Below the pieces are notes generated by a model, which did not search any database, was not told the origin of the DNA, and saw nothing but the letters and a program-made list of their open reading frames with translations. From Tritrichomonas foetus (taxonomy: Eukaryota > Parabasalia > Tritrichomonadida > Tritrichomonadidae), in the NCBI GenBank assembly GCA_001839685.1, contig MLAK01000963.1, forward strand, positions 4,017 through 42,165: DNA of 38,149 nucleotides, given 5' to 3'. The position numbers and the translations under genes were made by a program. Position 1 is the first letter of the stretch. Each line of letters starts with the position of its first letter. Of the stretch, positions 17,822 through 27,700 are shown piece by piece.

Positions 17822-18208
17822 TGGGGTTGTAGATATAAAAATTATTAAATTTAAATAGGATAATGCTATACAGGATTAATACTTGAATAAACGATGAAAT
17901 AGATCATCGTTTAGAAGTCAATTCAAAATATTATCGTTTACCTCTATTGAAATAGTTCTGAAAAGTCTGTTAATGGTCAAATATTCGTCAAATTATTTTA
18001 AAATTTATATTTTTTTTTATGTCTTTTTATATGACAATTTTATTACAATTGAAGCAATTTCTAAAGTCATTAATATAAACACAAAATCCGAAGTTTCAGT
18101 GATAAACTAATGTAACAATGGTAATAATTGAATACTTTATTTCAAATACAATTGTTATCATTGTTCACAATTTTTGACTTACTTTGGCCTTTATCGTTCT
18201 TTGTCGAC
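17822..18208. other. Intergenic region before the PB1-like gene
   Basis: AT-rich DNA with no coding frame or repeat that I can support. Confidence 0.4.
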
Positions 18209-18214
18209 TCACTT
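18209..18214 (+). promoter_or_regulatory. TCACTT initiator of the PB1-like gene
   Basis: TCACTT fits TCAYTW and lies 55 bases before the ATG at 18264. A transcript starting here could not use the upstream TTG, which supports the shorter start. Confidence 0.5.
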
Positions 18215-18263
18215 TTTTCCCCTATTTTTATACAACAACATTTTCAATTTGAAAACCAGAAAA

Positions 18264-18959
18264 ATGAAAACTAATAATAACGATATCCAATCTCACGTTG
18301 ACACATTAACGCAACAAGAAGAAGAGAGAAGCAGACTTCTTAAAAAACAACTCGAAGAACTTGATCCATCCCACGATCATGGAGCCGGCAGAAATGCAGT
18401 TATAATAAAAGATCAAGTTTCTTACCTAATTGATAAAAAGAGACTCGAAAATAAGGTGAAAACAACCGAAGCAACATACGCGCAAATATATAACAAAGTT
18501 ACAGGAACAAACGATCCCGGATCATATTTCTGCTATGAAGACAAAGACAGTCATCAAATTTTAATCAGAAATGACCGAGACCTAATGTGCTGCATAAGAG
18601 AGTATTTTGCAACAACAGACAAATCAATCACTTTTATGAATATCAGGCCGATTGATGTTGCAGATATTACGAAATTGAATTTCTCAAATGAATGCATAGA
18701 CATGGATGGCATTCATTTTAAATTATCTATTGCTGGAAGAAATAACGATTGGATTTTTTCATCATTAAAGAAAAATACTACTTTGTCTGAAGCTCTTGCA
18801 CAATTCAAAGCAATTAACCCAGCTGTTACAAAATTACACTTTGTTGACTCCGATAAAGATATTATTCCAATTTCAAGTGAAACCGAATGGGAATATTTCT
18901 TAAATGAATGTGAAATTCAATTCACCGCCGGAAAATTTATTCTTCTTTCTGCTGAGTAA
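18264..18959 (+). CDS. Protein with two PB1-like regions
   Basis: This 231-residue protein starts with a charged coiled-coil-like stretch (about 8-40, QQEEERSRLLKKQLEEL). It seems to hold two ubiquitin-fold PB1-like regions. The first covers about 50-125, with the acidic loop YEDKDSHQILIRNDRDLMCCI. The second covers about 150-231, with FVDSDKDIIPISSETEWEYFL. In PB1 domains such an acidic Asp-x-Asp-x-Asp/Glu-Asp-Leu loop binds the basic face of a partner PB1 domain. The open frame reaches 18174, but that codon is TTG, and a TCACTT initiator lies after it, so the first ATG is used. The stop is TAAA. The fold assignment is from pattern only; it could be another ubiquitin-like domain. No enzyme domain is present. 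Confidence 0.75.
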   Translation: MKTNNNDIQSHVDTLTQQEEERSRLLKKQLEELDPSHDHGAGRNAVIIKDQVSYLIDKKRLENKVKTTEATYAQIYNKVTGTNDPGSYFCYEDKDSHQILIRNDRDLMCCIREYFATTDKSITFMNIRPIDVADITKLNFSNECIDMDGIHFKLSIAGRNNDWIFSSLKKNTTLSEALAQFKAINPAVTKLHFVDSDKDIIPISSETEWEYFLNECEIQFTAGKFILLSAE

Positions 18960-19173
18960 AAATTTAGCATTATTAGTTTTGGATTTATATATTTATATAT
19001 TTTTTCACATGCTTTTATTTATTAATTATAAAATCCTGCGATTTTATTGGCTGGATGCTATCTTCATGTCAATATTTTTTTGAAGGTTTTTCCTGCCTTG
19101 AAGAACTAATTTCGAATGATATTATTGAAACAAGACTAGAGTTAAAACATATCTCATTTTATAATATAGTTAT

Positions 19174-19268
19174 CACATTGTAAAATAGACACCACATTGT
19201 GAAATAGACACCACATTGTGAAATAGACACCACATTGTGAAATAGATATAACATTGTAAAATAGATAT
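19174..19268. repeat. 19-bp minisatellite, five copies
   Basis: Five head-to-tail copies of CACATTGTGAAATAGACAC with few changes, between the PB1-like gene and the Rab gene. The middle copies are identical and the outer ones diverge, as expected for a slippage array. Confidence 0.9.
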
Positions 19269-19392
19269 CAGACATAGATTTCCGATTTTAACAATATGGG
19301 TAATAGCATTGGAGTATGTATCATTACTATTGTATTTGAGTGTTGATTTAAATAAGGAAAAGTGAAGATTTAGATTTATGGAGAGTTTTTAA

Positions 19393-19977
19393 TTAACAAC
19401 AACTTTTTTCTTGCTCAATCTTTTCAATGCCATATTTTTCGACAGGATTTAGGCTTTTGTTATTCCAATAAATTTCTTCTGCAAGCTTTTTAAAGAGATT
19501 CATCACATTTATTTTCAGCTTAGCTGATGTTTTGAAGAAAATTGCATGATGTTCATTTGCCCATTCTTCAGCTTCCTCTAAATCAACATTAATTTCGTTT
19601 TCTAAATCGATTTTATTTGCAACTAAAAAAATGCAGGCGTTATTTCCGGCAACAGAAGTGAAAGCATTCATCCATTCTTCAATATCGGTGTATGTGGCTT
19701 CATTAGTAACATCAAAAACTATTACTGCAGCATTTGCAGATCTGTAATAAACTGGTCCAAGGGCTTTATATCTTTCTTGCCCTGCAGTATCCCATATCTG
19801 TATTGATATAGAACGACCATCAATATATGTATTAAATGAGTCAAAAGCTGCTCCAACGGTTTCTTCATAATGATCATCAATACACATTCCTTTCATACCC
19901 ATTACAAGAGACGTTTTACCAACGCATGCATCGCCTATCATAACAGCACGGAAAACAGGTTCATTACCATCTTCCAT
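19393..19977 (-). CDS. Rab-family small GTPase
   Basis: This is a membrane-traffic GTPase of 194 residues with all nucleotide-binding motifs: P-loop GDACVGKTS (15-23), switch I threonine in YEETVGAAF, WDTAGQE (62-68), NKID (121-124) and TSAK (150-153). It ends in Cys-Cys for double prenylation. The sequence around switch II (ERYKALGPVYYRSANAAVIVFDVT) most resembles the Rab5/21/22 group of early endocytic Rabs, though this is not decisive. The open frame extends upstream to a TTG at 20142. The first ATG is 19977, the normal position for a Rab, and a TCATTT initiator lies 22-27 bases before it. It shares a 207-base divergent promoter region with the importin-like gene. Confidence 0.95.
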   Translation of the reverse strand: MEDGNEPVFRAVMIGDACVGKTSLVMGMKGMCIDDHYEETVGAAFDSFNTYIDGRSISIQIWDTAGQERYKALGPVYYRSANAAVIVFDVTNEATYTDIEEWMNAFTSVAGNNACIFLVANKIDLENEINVDLEEAEEWANEHHAIFFKTSAKLKINVMNLFKKLAEEIYWNNKSLNPVEKYGIEKIEQEKSCC

Positions 19978-19998
19978 ATCGATCTGTAATCGCTTTAA

Positions 19999-20004
19999 AA
20001 ATGA
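19999..20004 (-). promoter_or_regulatory. TCATTT initiator of the Rab gene
   Basis: On the minus strand TCATTTTTAAAG lies 22-27 bases before the ATG at 19977. It would exclude the upstream TTG extension from the transcript. Confidence 0.55.
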
Positions 20005-20184
20005 AGATGCAGAAATTCGCAAATTCGTGAATTCTGATTTTATTTGGCAGGTTAATTGAATATTTGTGAAAATATTCAGTCGAATATTGAAAAATTCTGA
20101 GTTCTCATTTAAAACTTCAAAATTAAACAATAAGTAATTCAATATTAAATATATTTCTGACAGTATTTAGCCATATACATTCAA

Positions 20185-23049
20185 ATGAACAATAATGTTG
20201 AACATGTGAGAAATCTTCTTGTGAATTTCACCAATCCAAATAATACTATCCGGTCAGCTGCTGAAGCTTCTGTCAATAAATTGATAGAAGAAAATCCAGT
20301 TGATTTTTTTACATCAATTTTGGGTATTATGAATATCGTTCCTAATTCTGAAATTAGTTATTTATGTGCTATTACAATCAATAACTTTTTAAATATATCT
20401 CTTTTTGCAAAAAATCCACCCATAACACCCGATTTTTTTTTGTGTATGAGAAACGCTTTAGTTAAATTCGCAAATGATTTAAGATTTCCCCAAAATATTA
20501 ATTCTTACATATTATCAATATTATCAAATAAATTCTATGTATTAAGTTTTTTGCCGTTTTGGCCTGATTTTAGTGATTTCGTTCCATTTTTGATATCACT
20601 TCTTGATAATATGCAATTTCGATCAAATTCACTTGATATTTTATGTGGATTATTTAGTATGCCTGGTTCTATGAAAGATTTTTATCCTATGATACTTCAA
20701 AAATGTGATTTTTTGTGTGATGATATGAATTTTCGAACAAATTCCCTTTGCTTTTATTTATTTTGTCTCAGCATTGATTCAAATCTACAATCAGAGATAA
20801 ACAACTTCCCAATTCTTCAAATATTAGCAGATATTCCTGATAAAGAGTTTAATTTATGTCTCAACACATTATTTAGTTTATATTTCAGTAGCAATAATCA
20901 ACTTTTTTCATATATTTATCAAACTATTTTTCCTTTGACTTTAGCAAGAGTTGCAGATGGAAATCGACTAGAATTAATGAGAGTTAGTTTCGTGTTTTCG
21001 ATCACAAACATGTTTCATTCAACATCTTTTCTTAACTATTTAATGATTCATAAAACTGATTTTATTGCAGCAATGTCTATAGCTGCTTCAAATCCAATTC
21101 AATTTCTAGATTTATATTGTGAATGTCGAAAATGTTTGAAAGAATTATCTAAAATTCCACAAACTAAAGAAATTTATGGTTTATACAAAGAATATATCAA
21201 TTTCAAGAATATTTATGTTTCTTCTCTTTTCTGTAGTCTTGTAGTTTCACTGGATTATTTGGAACTTGCTTTCCACTTTGCCTCTCACCCAGATTCGAAT
21301 CCAAATTCATTTGAAATAGTCAGGAGAAATGGCTTATCTTTAATTAAAAAACTATTAAGATTGTATTCCAACGAACTTCAGGATAATATGGCCGAAATCG
21401 GTCAGAGAATCCTGCAGCTTTATAATCGATTTCAAGAAAGTTATTATATTAAAGTTTTAGTCACATGGTCATATCAAGTATCGAAGGATGTGAGAGATTT
21501 GATTAGACCTGCAATTATTTCTCTTTGTCAAAAACAACCTACAATTGAAATAATTAGCTGTGCTTCTTCTTTTTGTGATCATAATTCACCAGATTCCGGA
21601 AATCTCGCTATTTATTTAATGGAATCAATTGTTCAAATCGCTCATAAACAACCTGACAATTTTTCTTTGTTTCTACATCATATTGAGGAAATATCAAATG
21701 CAACTTCACCAGAAAATATTGTAGCTTTTTTTGATCAACTCATGCCAATCATATTAGATGACCCTCAATATATAACAAACTATTATATTGCTTCCATTTT
21801 TTCGAAATATGGGAATTTAATGGGCGATAAACCAATTTTACTTTTCCAAAAAATATATGAATTGATATTAATGCCTTACACAGAAAATAATTCCAATTTC
21901 GAGAGTCTTTTTTATTCATTCAAACAAATTTCAAATTATTCTCAATTCATTCCAGATTTTCAAGAAAATTATCTTCAAAATATATTGAAATCTATTTTTT
22001 ATATAAGTGAAAAAGAAGAAGATCATAGATTACGGGCAGCTTCAATTATTTGCATTACAAAATTGCTTCAAATCTATTCTAATAATATTTTTCTTATCCA
22101 AAAATCTTTCGAGTTGTTAAATACTATTTTTAAGGGAGAAAGTGAATTATATGTGATTTCTAAATATTTAAAACTATACGAAGAGTTAATCGATATTCGT
22201 CAGATTCCAAGTGAATACTCAACTCAATTGATTTCAAATTATTCAAATGTTTTTTTACATTCATATGAATCAATCTTAGTCCTCAAAGAAGGTGATAAAA
22301 CTATCAATGAATTTGCCATGAAAGATATTTCCAAGATCATTTCCTCTTTATTATGTTTGTTTAATGTGCTTTTGAGTAATCATCCAAAAGAATCTATTCA
22401 AATTCTTTTGCCAGTTTTTCTTGAGCCTAAAAACTTTGATATTCCAGAATTTCATCAATTTTTTGTTCAATCATGCAGTGTTTTAATAACAGTTCATTTT
22501 AACTTGATAACTGAATACATTCCACCAATTATTCAAATATTGATTAATTTTGCAATGTCTGATGATTTGCCAGTGAAATGTTTGGCAATTGTGGGACTTG
22601 GAAACTTTTTTGGGCTGCATAAAATGCCAATTAACTTAATTAATGATTTTGTAAACATTTTAATACCAATTATCGCAGAGCCAATTGATCAAAAATTATT
22701 TGACTCTTCTTTTTCCGTTTTACTAGTTTTAGCAACTAATTATTTTACTGATGGAATCAATACAGAGCAGATTTTAAGAGTGATGATAAATAGTTTTGGA
22801 AATATCTCTAAAATACCAGCTTTTTCTTTTCAATCATTAATAAAATTAACCCAACTATGTTTAGTTAATGAGCTACCAGAGAATGTAAGTCAGGCTTTAG
22901 TGAATAACATTTGTTTGATTATTCAAAAGCAATGCGTAGAAAATCGTTGTTTGTTTGCACTGTATAACACTTTAAATACCAGTTCCATTCCAGAAGCTTT
23001 TCAGCCTATCCACCAGATTTTATCTTTATTGTTTCGTGAAAATAAATAG
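20185..23049 (+). CDS. Importin-beta-like (karyopherin) HEAT-repeat protein
   Basis: This 954-residue all-helical protein begins with the importin-beta N-terminal pattern. The first repeat, VEHVRNLLVNFTNPNNTIRSAAEASVNKLIEENPVDFFTSIL, is typical of Ran-binding transport receptors, where it is followed by a repeat ending in INNFL. HEAT-type helix pairs continue to the C-terminus with no other domain. Length fits importins and exportins (850-1100 residues). It probably carries cargo through nuclear pores, but the sequence is too divergent for me to say which receptor it is. Base composition is very AT-rich, unlike the ribosomal genes, which suggests moderate expression. It is divergent from the Rab gene and convergent with the GHMP kinase, with stops 298 bases apart. 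Confidence 0.78.
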   Translation: MNNNVEHVRNLLVNFTNPNNTIRSAAEASVNKLIEENPVDFFTSILGIMNIVPNSEISYLCAITINNFLNISLFAKNPPITPDFFLCMRNALVKFANDLRFPQNINSYILSILSNKFYVLSFLPFWPDFSDFVPFLISLLDNMQFRSNSLDILCGLFSMPGSMKDFYPMILQKCDFLCDDMNFRTNSLCFYLFCLSIDSNLQSEINNFPILQILADIPDKEFNLCLNTLFSLYFSSNNQLFSYIYQTIFPLTLARVADGNRLELMRVSFVFSITNMFHSTSFLNYLMIHKTDFIAAMSIAASNPIQFLDLYCECRKCLKELSKIPQTKEIYGLYKEYINFKNIYVSSLFCSLVVSLDYLELAFHFASHPDSNPNSFEIVRRNGLSLIKKLLRLYSNELQDNMAEIGQRILQLYNRFQESYYIKVLVTWSYQVSKDVRDLIRPAIISLCQKQPTIEIISCASSFCDHNSPDSGNLAIYLMESIVQIAHKQPDNFSLFLHHIEEISNATSPENIVAFFDQLMPIILDDPQYITNYYIASIFSKYGNLMGDKPILLFQKIYELILMPYTENNSNFESLFYSFKQISNYSQFIPDFQENYLQNILKSIFYISEKEEDHRLRAASIICITKLLQIYSNNIFLIQKSFELLNTIFKGESELYVISKYLKLYEELIDIRQIPSEYSTQLISNYSNVFLHSYESILVLKEGDKTINEFAMKDISKIISSLLCLFNVLLSNHPKESIQILLPVFLEPKNFDIPEFHQFFVQSCSVLITVHFNLITEYIPPIIQILINFAMSDDLPVKCLAIVGLGNFFGLHKMPINLINDFVNILIPIIAEPIDQKLFDSSFSVLLVLATNYFTDGINTEQILRVMINSFGNISKIPAFSFQSLIKLTQLCLVNELPENVSQALVNNICLIIQKQCVENRCLFALYNTLNTSSIPEAFQPIHQILSLLFRENK

Positions 23050-23346
23050 ATAGATATAAACATATTTTTTATTCCTTTTTTTTATTTCCATGATTATATA
23101 TATACATATTCAATTTTCAAAACTCAAAATAAATACACTCATTTGTGATCAGTGCCGTATATCGAATTAATAGATTTAAAGAGTTCAAAATTGATAAAAA
23201 TCGTACTAATTATACTTAACTTGCATTGATCGTTCATGCATTTCAGTTTTAACAAGGATAAAAGACAAGCTAAAGCACCCAAACAAGCAGAAATATAAAA
23301 CTAATTTTTAACATTAAATAACATAAAAGACTTGTCAGTCTGGAAA

Positions 23347-24315
23347 TTATTCAATATGTTCATGATGAATGTTTGCTTTCCACACATTTGCGCCAACAGA
23401 TCTTACTGCCTCCATCACCTTCTCCATAATCCTCTCTGTTTCTTCACCTTTATCTGGGCAAAGCGCGATCATGCAGCCACTTCCACCAGCGCCAATTTGT
23501 TTTGCGCCCAAAGCGCCAGCGCGAATTGCCAAATCACACATTTTATCTAGTTTTGCAGTAGATGCACCCATTGAACGCTCCATTGCTTGATGCACACACA
23601 TTCTTGCACCAAGAGCTGCCAAATCTCCATTTTGAATATCAGAGAGACCGTTTATTACATTTTTATGAATGATATCAAAACATGCACGATAGTGTGGATC
23701 ATTATTTCTTAAAAGTTCCATTGTACTGTTTAAAACAGTTGCTGCACGACGTGGTTCACAACTATCACCAATGACTAAAGGAAGTGACACTTTTTGTAAA
23801 TTCGTCACTTTTGTTTGATTGTCAGTTTGAATAAAAGTGACACCACCATACGCAATACTGTATTGATCCATTCTTCCACACATAATTCCAAGGTCTTCGT
23901 GCTCCACCTGATAAGCGAATTCTGCGATTTCATGATGATTCAAATTTAAACCGAATAATTTATTTAAACCGGAAATGAAGCCAATTGAGCAGGCTGCTGA
24001 TGACGAAAGCCCCGACCCAATTGGGAGGTCGCCATCAACTGTGCATTCGAACGGCTTAATTCTATCTTTGAGGCGATATGTAATTTGCGAAAAAAATTTA
24101 AAGAAATCGTCGCTTTCATTCGCATGAAAGTTTCTTTCAAACGTAAGATTCTTTTTGGGAAAGTTGAATTTGACAATCGGCTCGTTAATCGGCTTAAATT
24201 TAAATTCAAAAAATTTTGAGATAGCAGCAGCGATAACTGGTCGGCCAAGTAAATCTGACTTATCGCCAAGTAGGCAGACCCTTCCTGGTGCAGTAGATAT
24301 AACTTGTGATTTCAT
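23347..24315 (-). CDS. GHMP-family sugar kinase
   Basis: This 322-residue small-molecule kinase shows all three GHMP motifs: APGRVCLLGDKSDLLG (9-24), the ATP-binding PIGSGLSSSAAC (98-109) and GAKQIGAGGSGCMIAL (270-285). The catalytic aspartate is likely Asp150 in GRMDQ. Motif 1 and the absence of a galactokinase signature place it near glucuronokinase, arabinokinase and fucokinase-type or prokaryotic sugar kinases, rather than mevalonate kinase. It probably phosphorylates a sugar or uronic acid at C1; the substrate is unknown. The frame is open upstream to a TTG at 24348, but the first ATG is 24315. A near-initiator (TCACTG) lies two bases before that ATG. The gene is divergent from PA200. 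Confidence 0.88.
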   Translation of the reverse strand: MKSQVISTAPGRVCLLGDKSDLLGRPVIAAAISKFFEFKFKPINEPIVKFNFPKKNLTFERNFHANESDDFFKFFSQITYRLKDRIKPFECTVDGDLPIGSGLSSSAACSIGFISGLNKLFGLNLNHHEIAEFAYQVEHEDLGIMCGRMDQYSIAYGGVTFIQTDNQTKVTNLQKVSLPLVIGDSCEPRRAATVLNSTMELLRNNDPHYRACFDIIHKNVINGLSDIQNGDLAALGARMCVHQAMERSMGASTAKLDKMCDLAIRAGALGAKQIGAGGSGCMIALCPDKGEETERIMEKVMEAVRSVGANVWKANIHHEHIE

Positions 24316-24759
24316 TCCAGTGAAAAATAAATGGTCGCATTCTTTCAAAGTTGAATTGAATGATGAACCTTATATCTTCTCAAAAAATCACCTAAGATCA
24401 TATTTTTGTGGCACTATTTGGTCTGACATTGAAAATTATGGCCATTTAAACTAAGTAAAAGTTTCAATTTGAATGAAATACAATAAATCTTCTGTGCAAT
24501 TCAAGCTTGAAGAAAAAAACGAGTAACAAAAGGAAAAAAGAACTGGTTCATTGAATTGGAAAGAATAACTCGAAGAATCTACTAGTATATTTGTTTTCAG
24601 ATGCATCAGTATCTGAATCCTTTGAAGGAAAGAAAAATGTCATTCAGTTGACTTCTTGGAAATTTCAAAAATAAGTGAACTGAAATTTGAATGCAAAATA
24701 CGATTAATTTTCATTCAAAATAATGTTTTTGGTCGATCAAGATTTTAAAAATTCTGAAA
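24316..24759. other. Divergent intergenic region between the GHMP kinase and PA200
   Basis: About 440 AT-rich bases. TTGGTCGATC 30 bases before the PA200 start resembles the GGTCA words near the eRF3, P1 and S28 starts. Nothing else stands out. Confidence 0.4.
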
Positions 24760-27700
24760 ATGAGTGCCTGCAACCAAGCCCGTGCAGATGCTCTAAAATC
24801 CCTACTTCCTCAATACATTCAAGATTCCATCGAAGACGAACAAAAAGAATGGAAAGCCGCCATTTTACAGAAACTTCCTGACGTTTTATCACGAGGTAAA
24901 TCAGATGAAGTCGAATTTTGGATAACAGCGCTTGAAGATTATATAGAGCTTAAAACATTCACTTTTACATATCAAGAAGTTGAAATTATCGCTCAAACGT
25001 TATTCGATTTTATAATTACGACAAAAGATATGAATCTCTTAAAAACGGTCGGTTCAGCATTTGTTCTTATTGTTAAACCACAACACATCAAAATCAATCT
25101 CGTCCTCGAATGGAAGCCACTCTATAAATTAATATATGATGTCATGATAAGCCATTCGAAAACCAAAACTCGCAAATATCCATCAAAACTTGCATTTACT
25201 TTGATTTCAATTGTTAGAATCTCCAGAAATTATTTTTCTGAAACAGCAACAGATGAAATGCTTGACATGTGGTCGCATATGCTTGACCCCAGCCAACACA
25301 CTTTTATTCTAGCACAATGTTTACTATCATTGTTTTTACCTGTAAATTTAGGGCAGCATAATAAATGGCTCCAAAAATTTCTCGATCTTTGGACATTGTT
25401 CAGAAATGATTGCTTTGATTTTCAATTTTTCTCTTTATTTGCTCGTTTGTCACGTTTCGGTTTTGACGATATTCCATGGGACAGAATTTTACCATTTCTC
25501 TTCAATATTATCAGCTATTATACTGGAATACCAACTACTCTGTTACCACCATCAAATTCACAAATTCTAAATTATCATCCAGAATTATTTTTCGAATTTT
25601 TCAAGGATATCAATTCTGCATCTTCAAGCAATTTTCGTCTATTTTCAATGATTGTTGTTAATTTATTAACAGGAAAGACCAAAGAACTTGCAAGATCACT
25701 TGTTGAAAGATTACTACATTTAATTGCTCCATTTTGCACAGCATCATCTCATAGTGAAGATGAAGAACAATGTTTCGCACCAGTTGAGCTTCTTAATGAA
25801 TTTGTGAGTTTATATCTTCATCGTTACCAAAAAGAAAAGAAATATGGATCATTACATGAACCACTCACTCAAGATGATAATGATTGGTTTGTCTCAAAAA
25901 TCCTTCCTTTAATACTTATGGAAATATTCCATGAAGATCCACAATTTTCGTATATAATGGAAGTTGTCCAACTTGCTCCAAGTATGACAATTCTTCCAAT
26001 TTTTCAAGCTGTTGAAAATTCACTTGAATATGTTCATTTGAAACAAGGAGCTTATGCAACATTAACTGCAGTAGCGCCAACTGTGATTTACACGAAAGAA
26101 GGGCTTACAGATTTTATGATGATTTTAGAAAAACATCTTCCTGAAGATTTAAATTTCATGGATACATTAAAGACTTCTGTTGTTTTTTCATTGATGACAG
26201 TAATTTCTGCATCTATGAAATTTTCTGAAGAGCATGAGCCATTTATTCTTGAAGTTACCCAGAAATGTATTTTATTTGCACAACATGCAATCGGTGAAGA
26301 ATATGCAACTTCATTGGCTGAACTAATGACAATGCTTGGCTGTGTGGTTCGTTCATCCCCACAAAAAACAGTAAATAAAATTGTTCAAATGGTTAAAAAT
26401 GATTATGAAAATATTCCTGAAAATGGTCTCCTTGCCATTGTTGAAGCTCTTGAAGTATACTGTGTGAAATCTTTTTCATCAATTGCGTTGAATCCAAAGA
26501 AAATTAAAGATTATATTGTTCTTGAAGCAATGGTTAGACAAAATGAAAAGTTCACTTTAGAAAATATTGAAAAAATCCAATTAATTATCGAATCAGGCGC
26601 TAAAAATGAAGATAGAAAGATACAAAAGGTTTCGCTTCATATATTAAAATGGCTATTAAGAAATTTGATGTCAGTTTACCCAGATATACCAAAGAACGCA
26701 GGAATTACACTTCTTACCAAAGCAAATTTGGTGTGGCATGTACCTTCAGAAGAAGAAAAAATTGCATCAATTGCAACAATAGAATTTGGTATTAAATTGA
26801 TGCATGAATTTTTCGAAAAAGATGATAGGAAATCTCAAAAAATAGCAGTAGGAATTGGAAAAAGTTTATTGAAAGGAATTCAATCGGCCGTTAGTGATAC
26901 AGACATGGTACATGAAGAAGAGGGTGAATATTTTAAGCAACCAAAACTAAAAATATTTTCTGTTCCAGAATTCGTTAAATATTTCGAACAAATTTATTAT
27001 GAATTGTTTGAATTCATTGAAAAACCAAATATTCATGTTACTGCAATTAAACGTGTGATTCAAACCGTTATTCAAACAATTATTCCAAAAGATTCAATGG
27101 CCAGTAATCTTGATTCTGTTATTAGTGAATATCGAATCTATTCAAATATGGCAAAACTTTCAAATTTACTGCCGCCTTTAGAATCAATGACTTATTTAAT
27201 AGCATATAGTAAATCTATGATTGCTTATGCTTCTAGATCATCAGTTAAACAAAATTACATAACAAAATTAATGAGAAATATTACCGAAAAAATTTTCAGT
27301 TATGCAAAATATCACCATACACGTGTTAGGACATTAATAAATATTTATTTTGCAAATATAACAGCACAGTTCCGAACACAATTTGTTGATTATATAGAGA
27401 GATGTATTGATCCAATATCTGATCCATCTCTAGATGAAGATACTTTAAGTGGATATTGTTCAGTTGCATTTTCAATAGCCAATTTTGATGTAAGCGTGAG
27501 ATCTTTTGATATTATGAGCAAAGTTGCTTTAGCTGTTTGTAGGCAATTACCAAAAGATGTTCCAGATGATTCTGCACGTCATTTAAGGCAAGTTGTTGTT
27601 GTTTATTTAGACCAAATTGACCCATGTGATCCACGAATGAACAATGAAGAGATTTTCAAAATTAGGGAATTTCTGGCGATTGAAGCAATGGATAGGCATG

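Noticed and set aside
19978..20142. Fifty-five-residue extension of the Rab protein
   Set aside because: It begins at TTG and has no Rab-like sequence; a TCATTT initiator lies inside it, and the ATG at 19977 gives normal Rab length.
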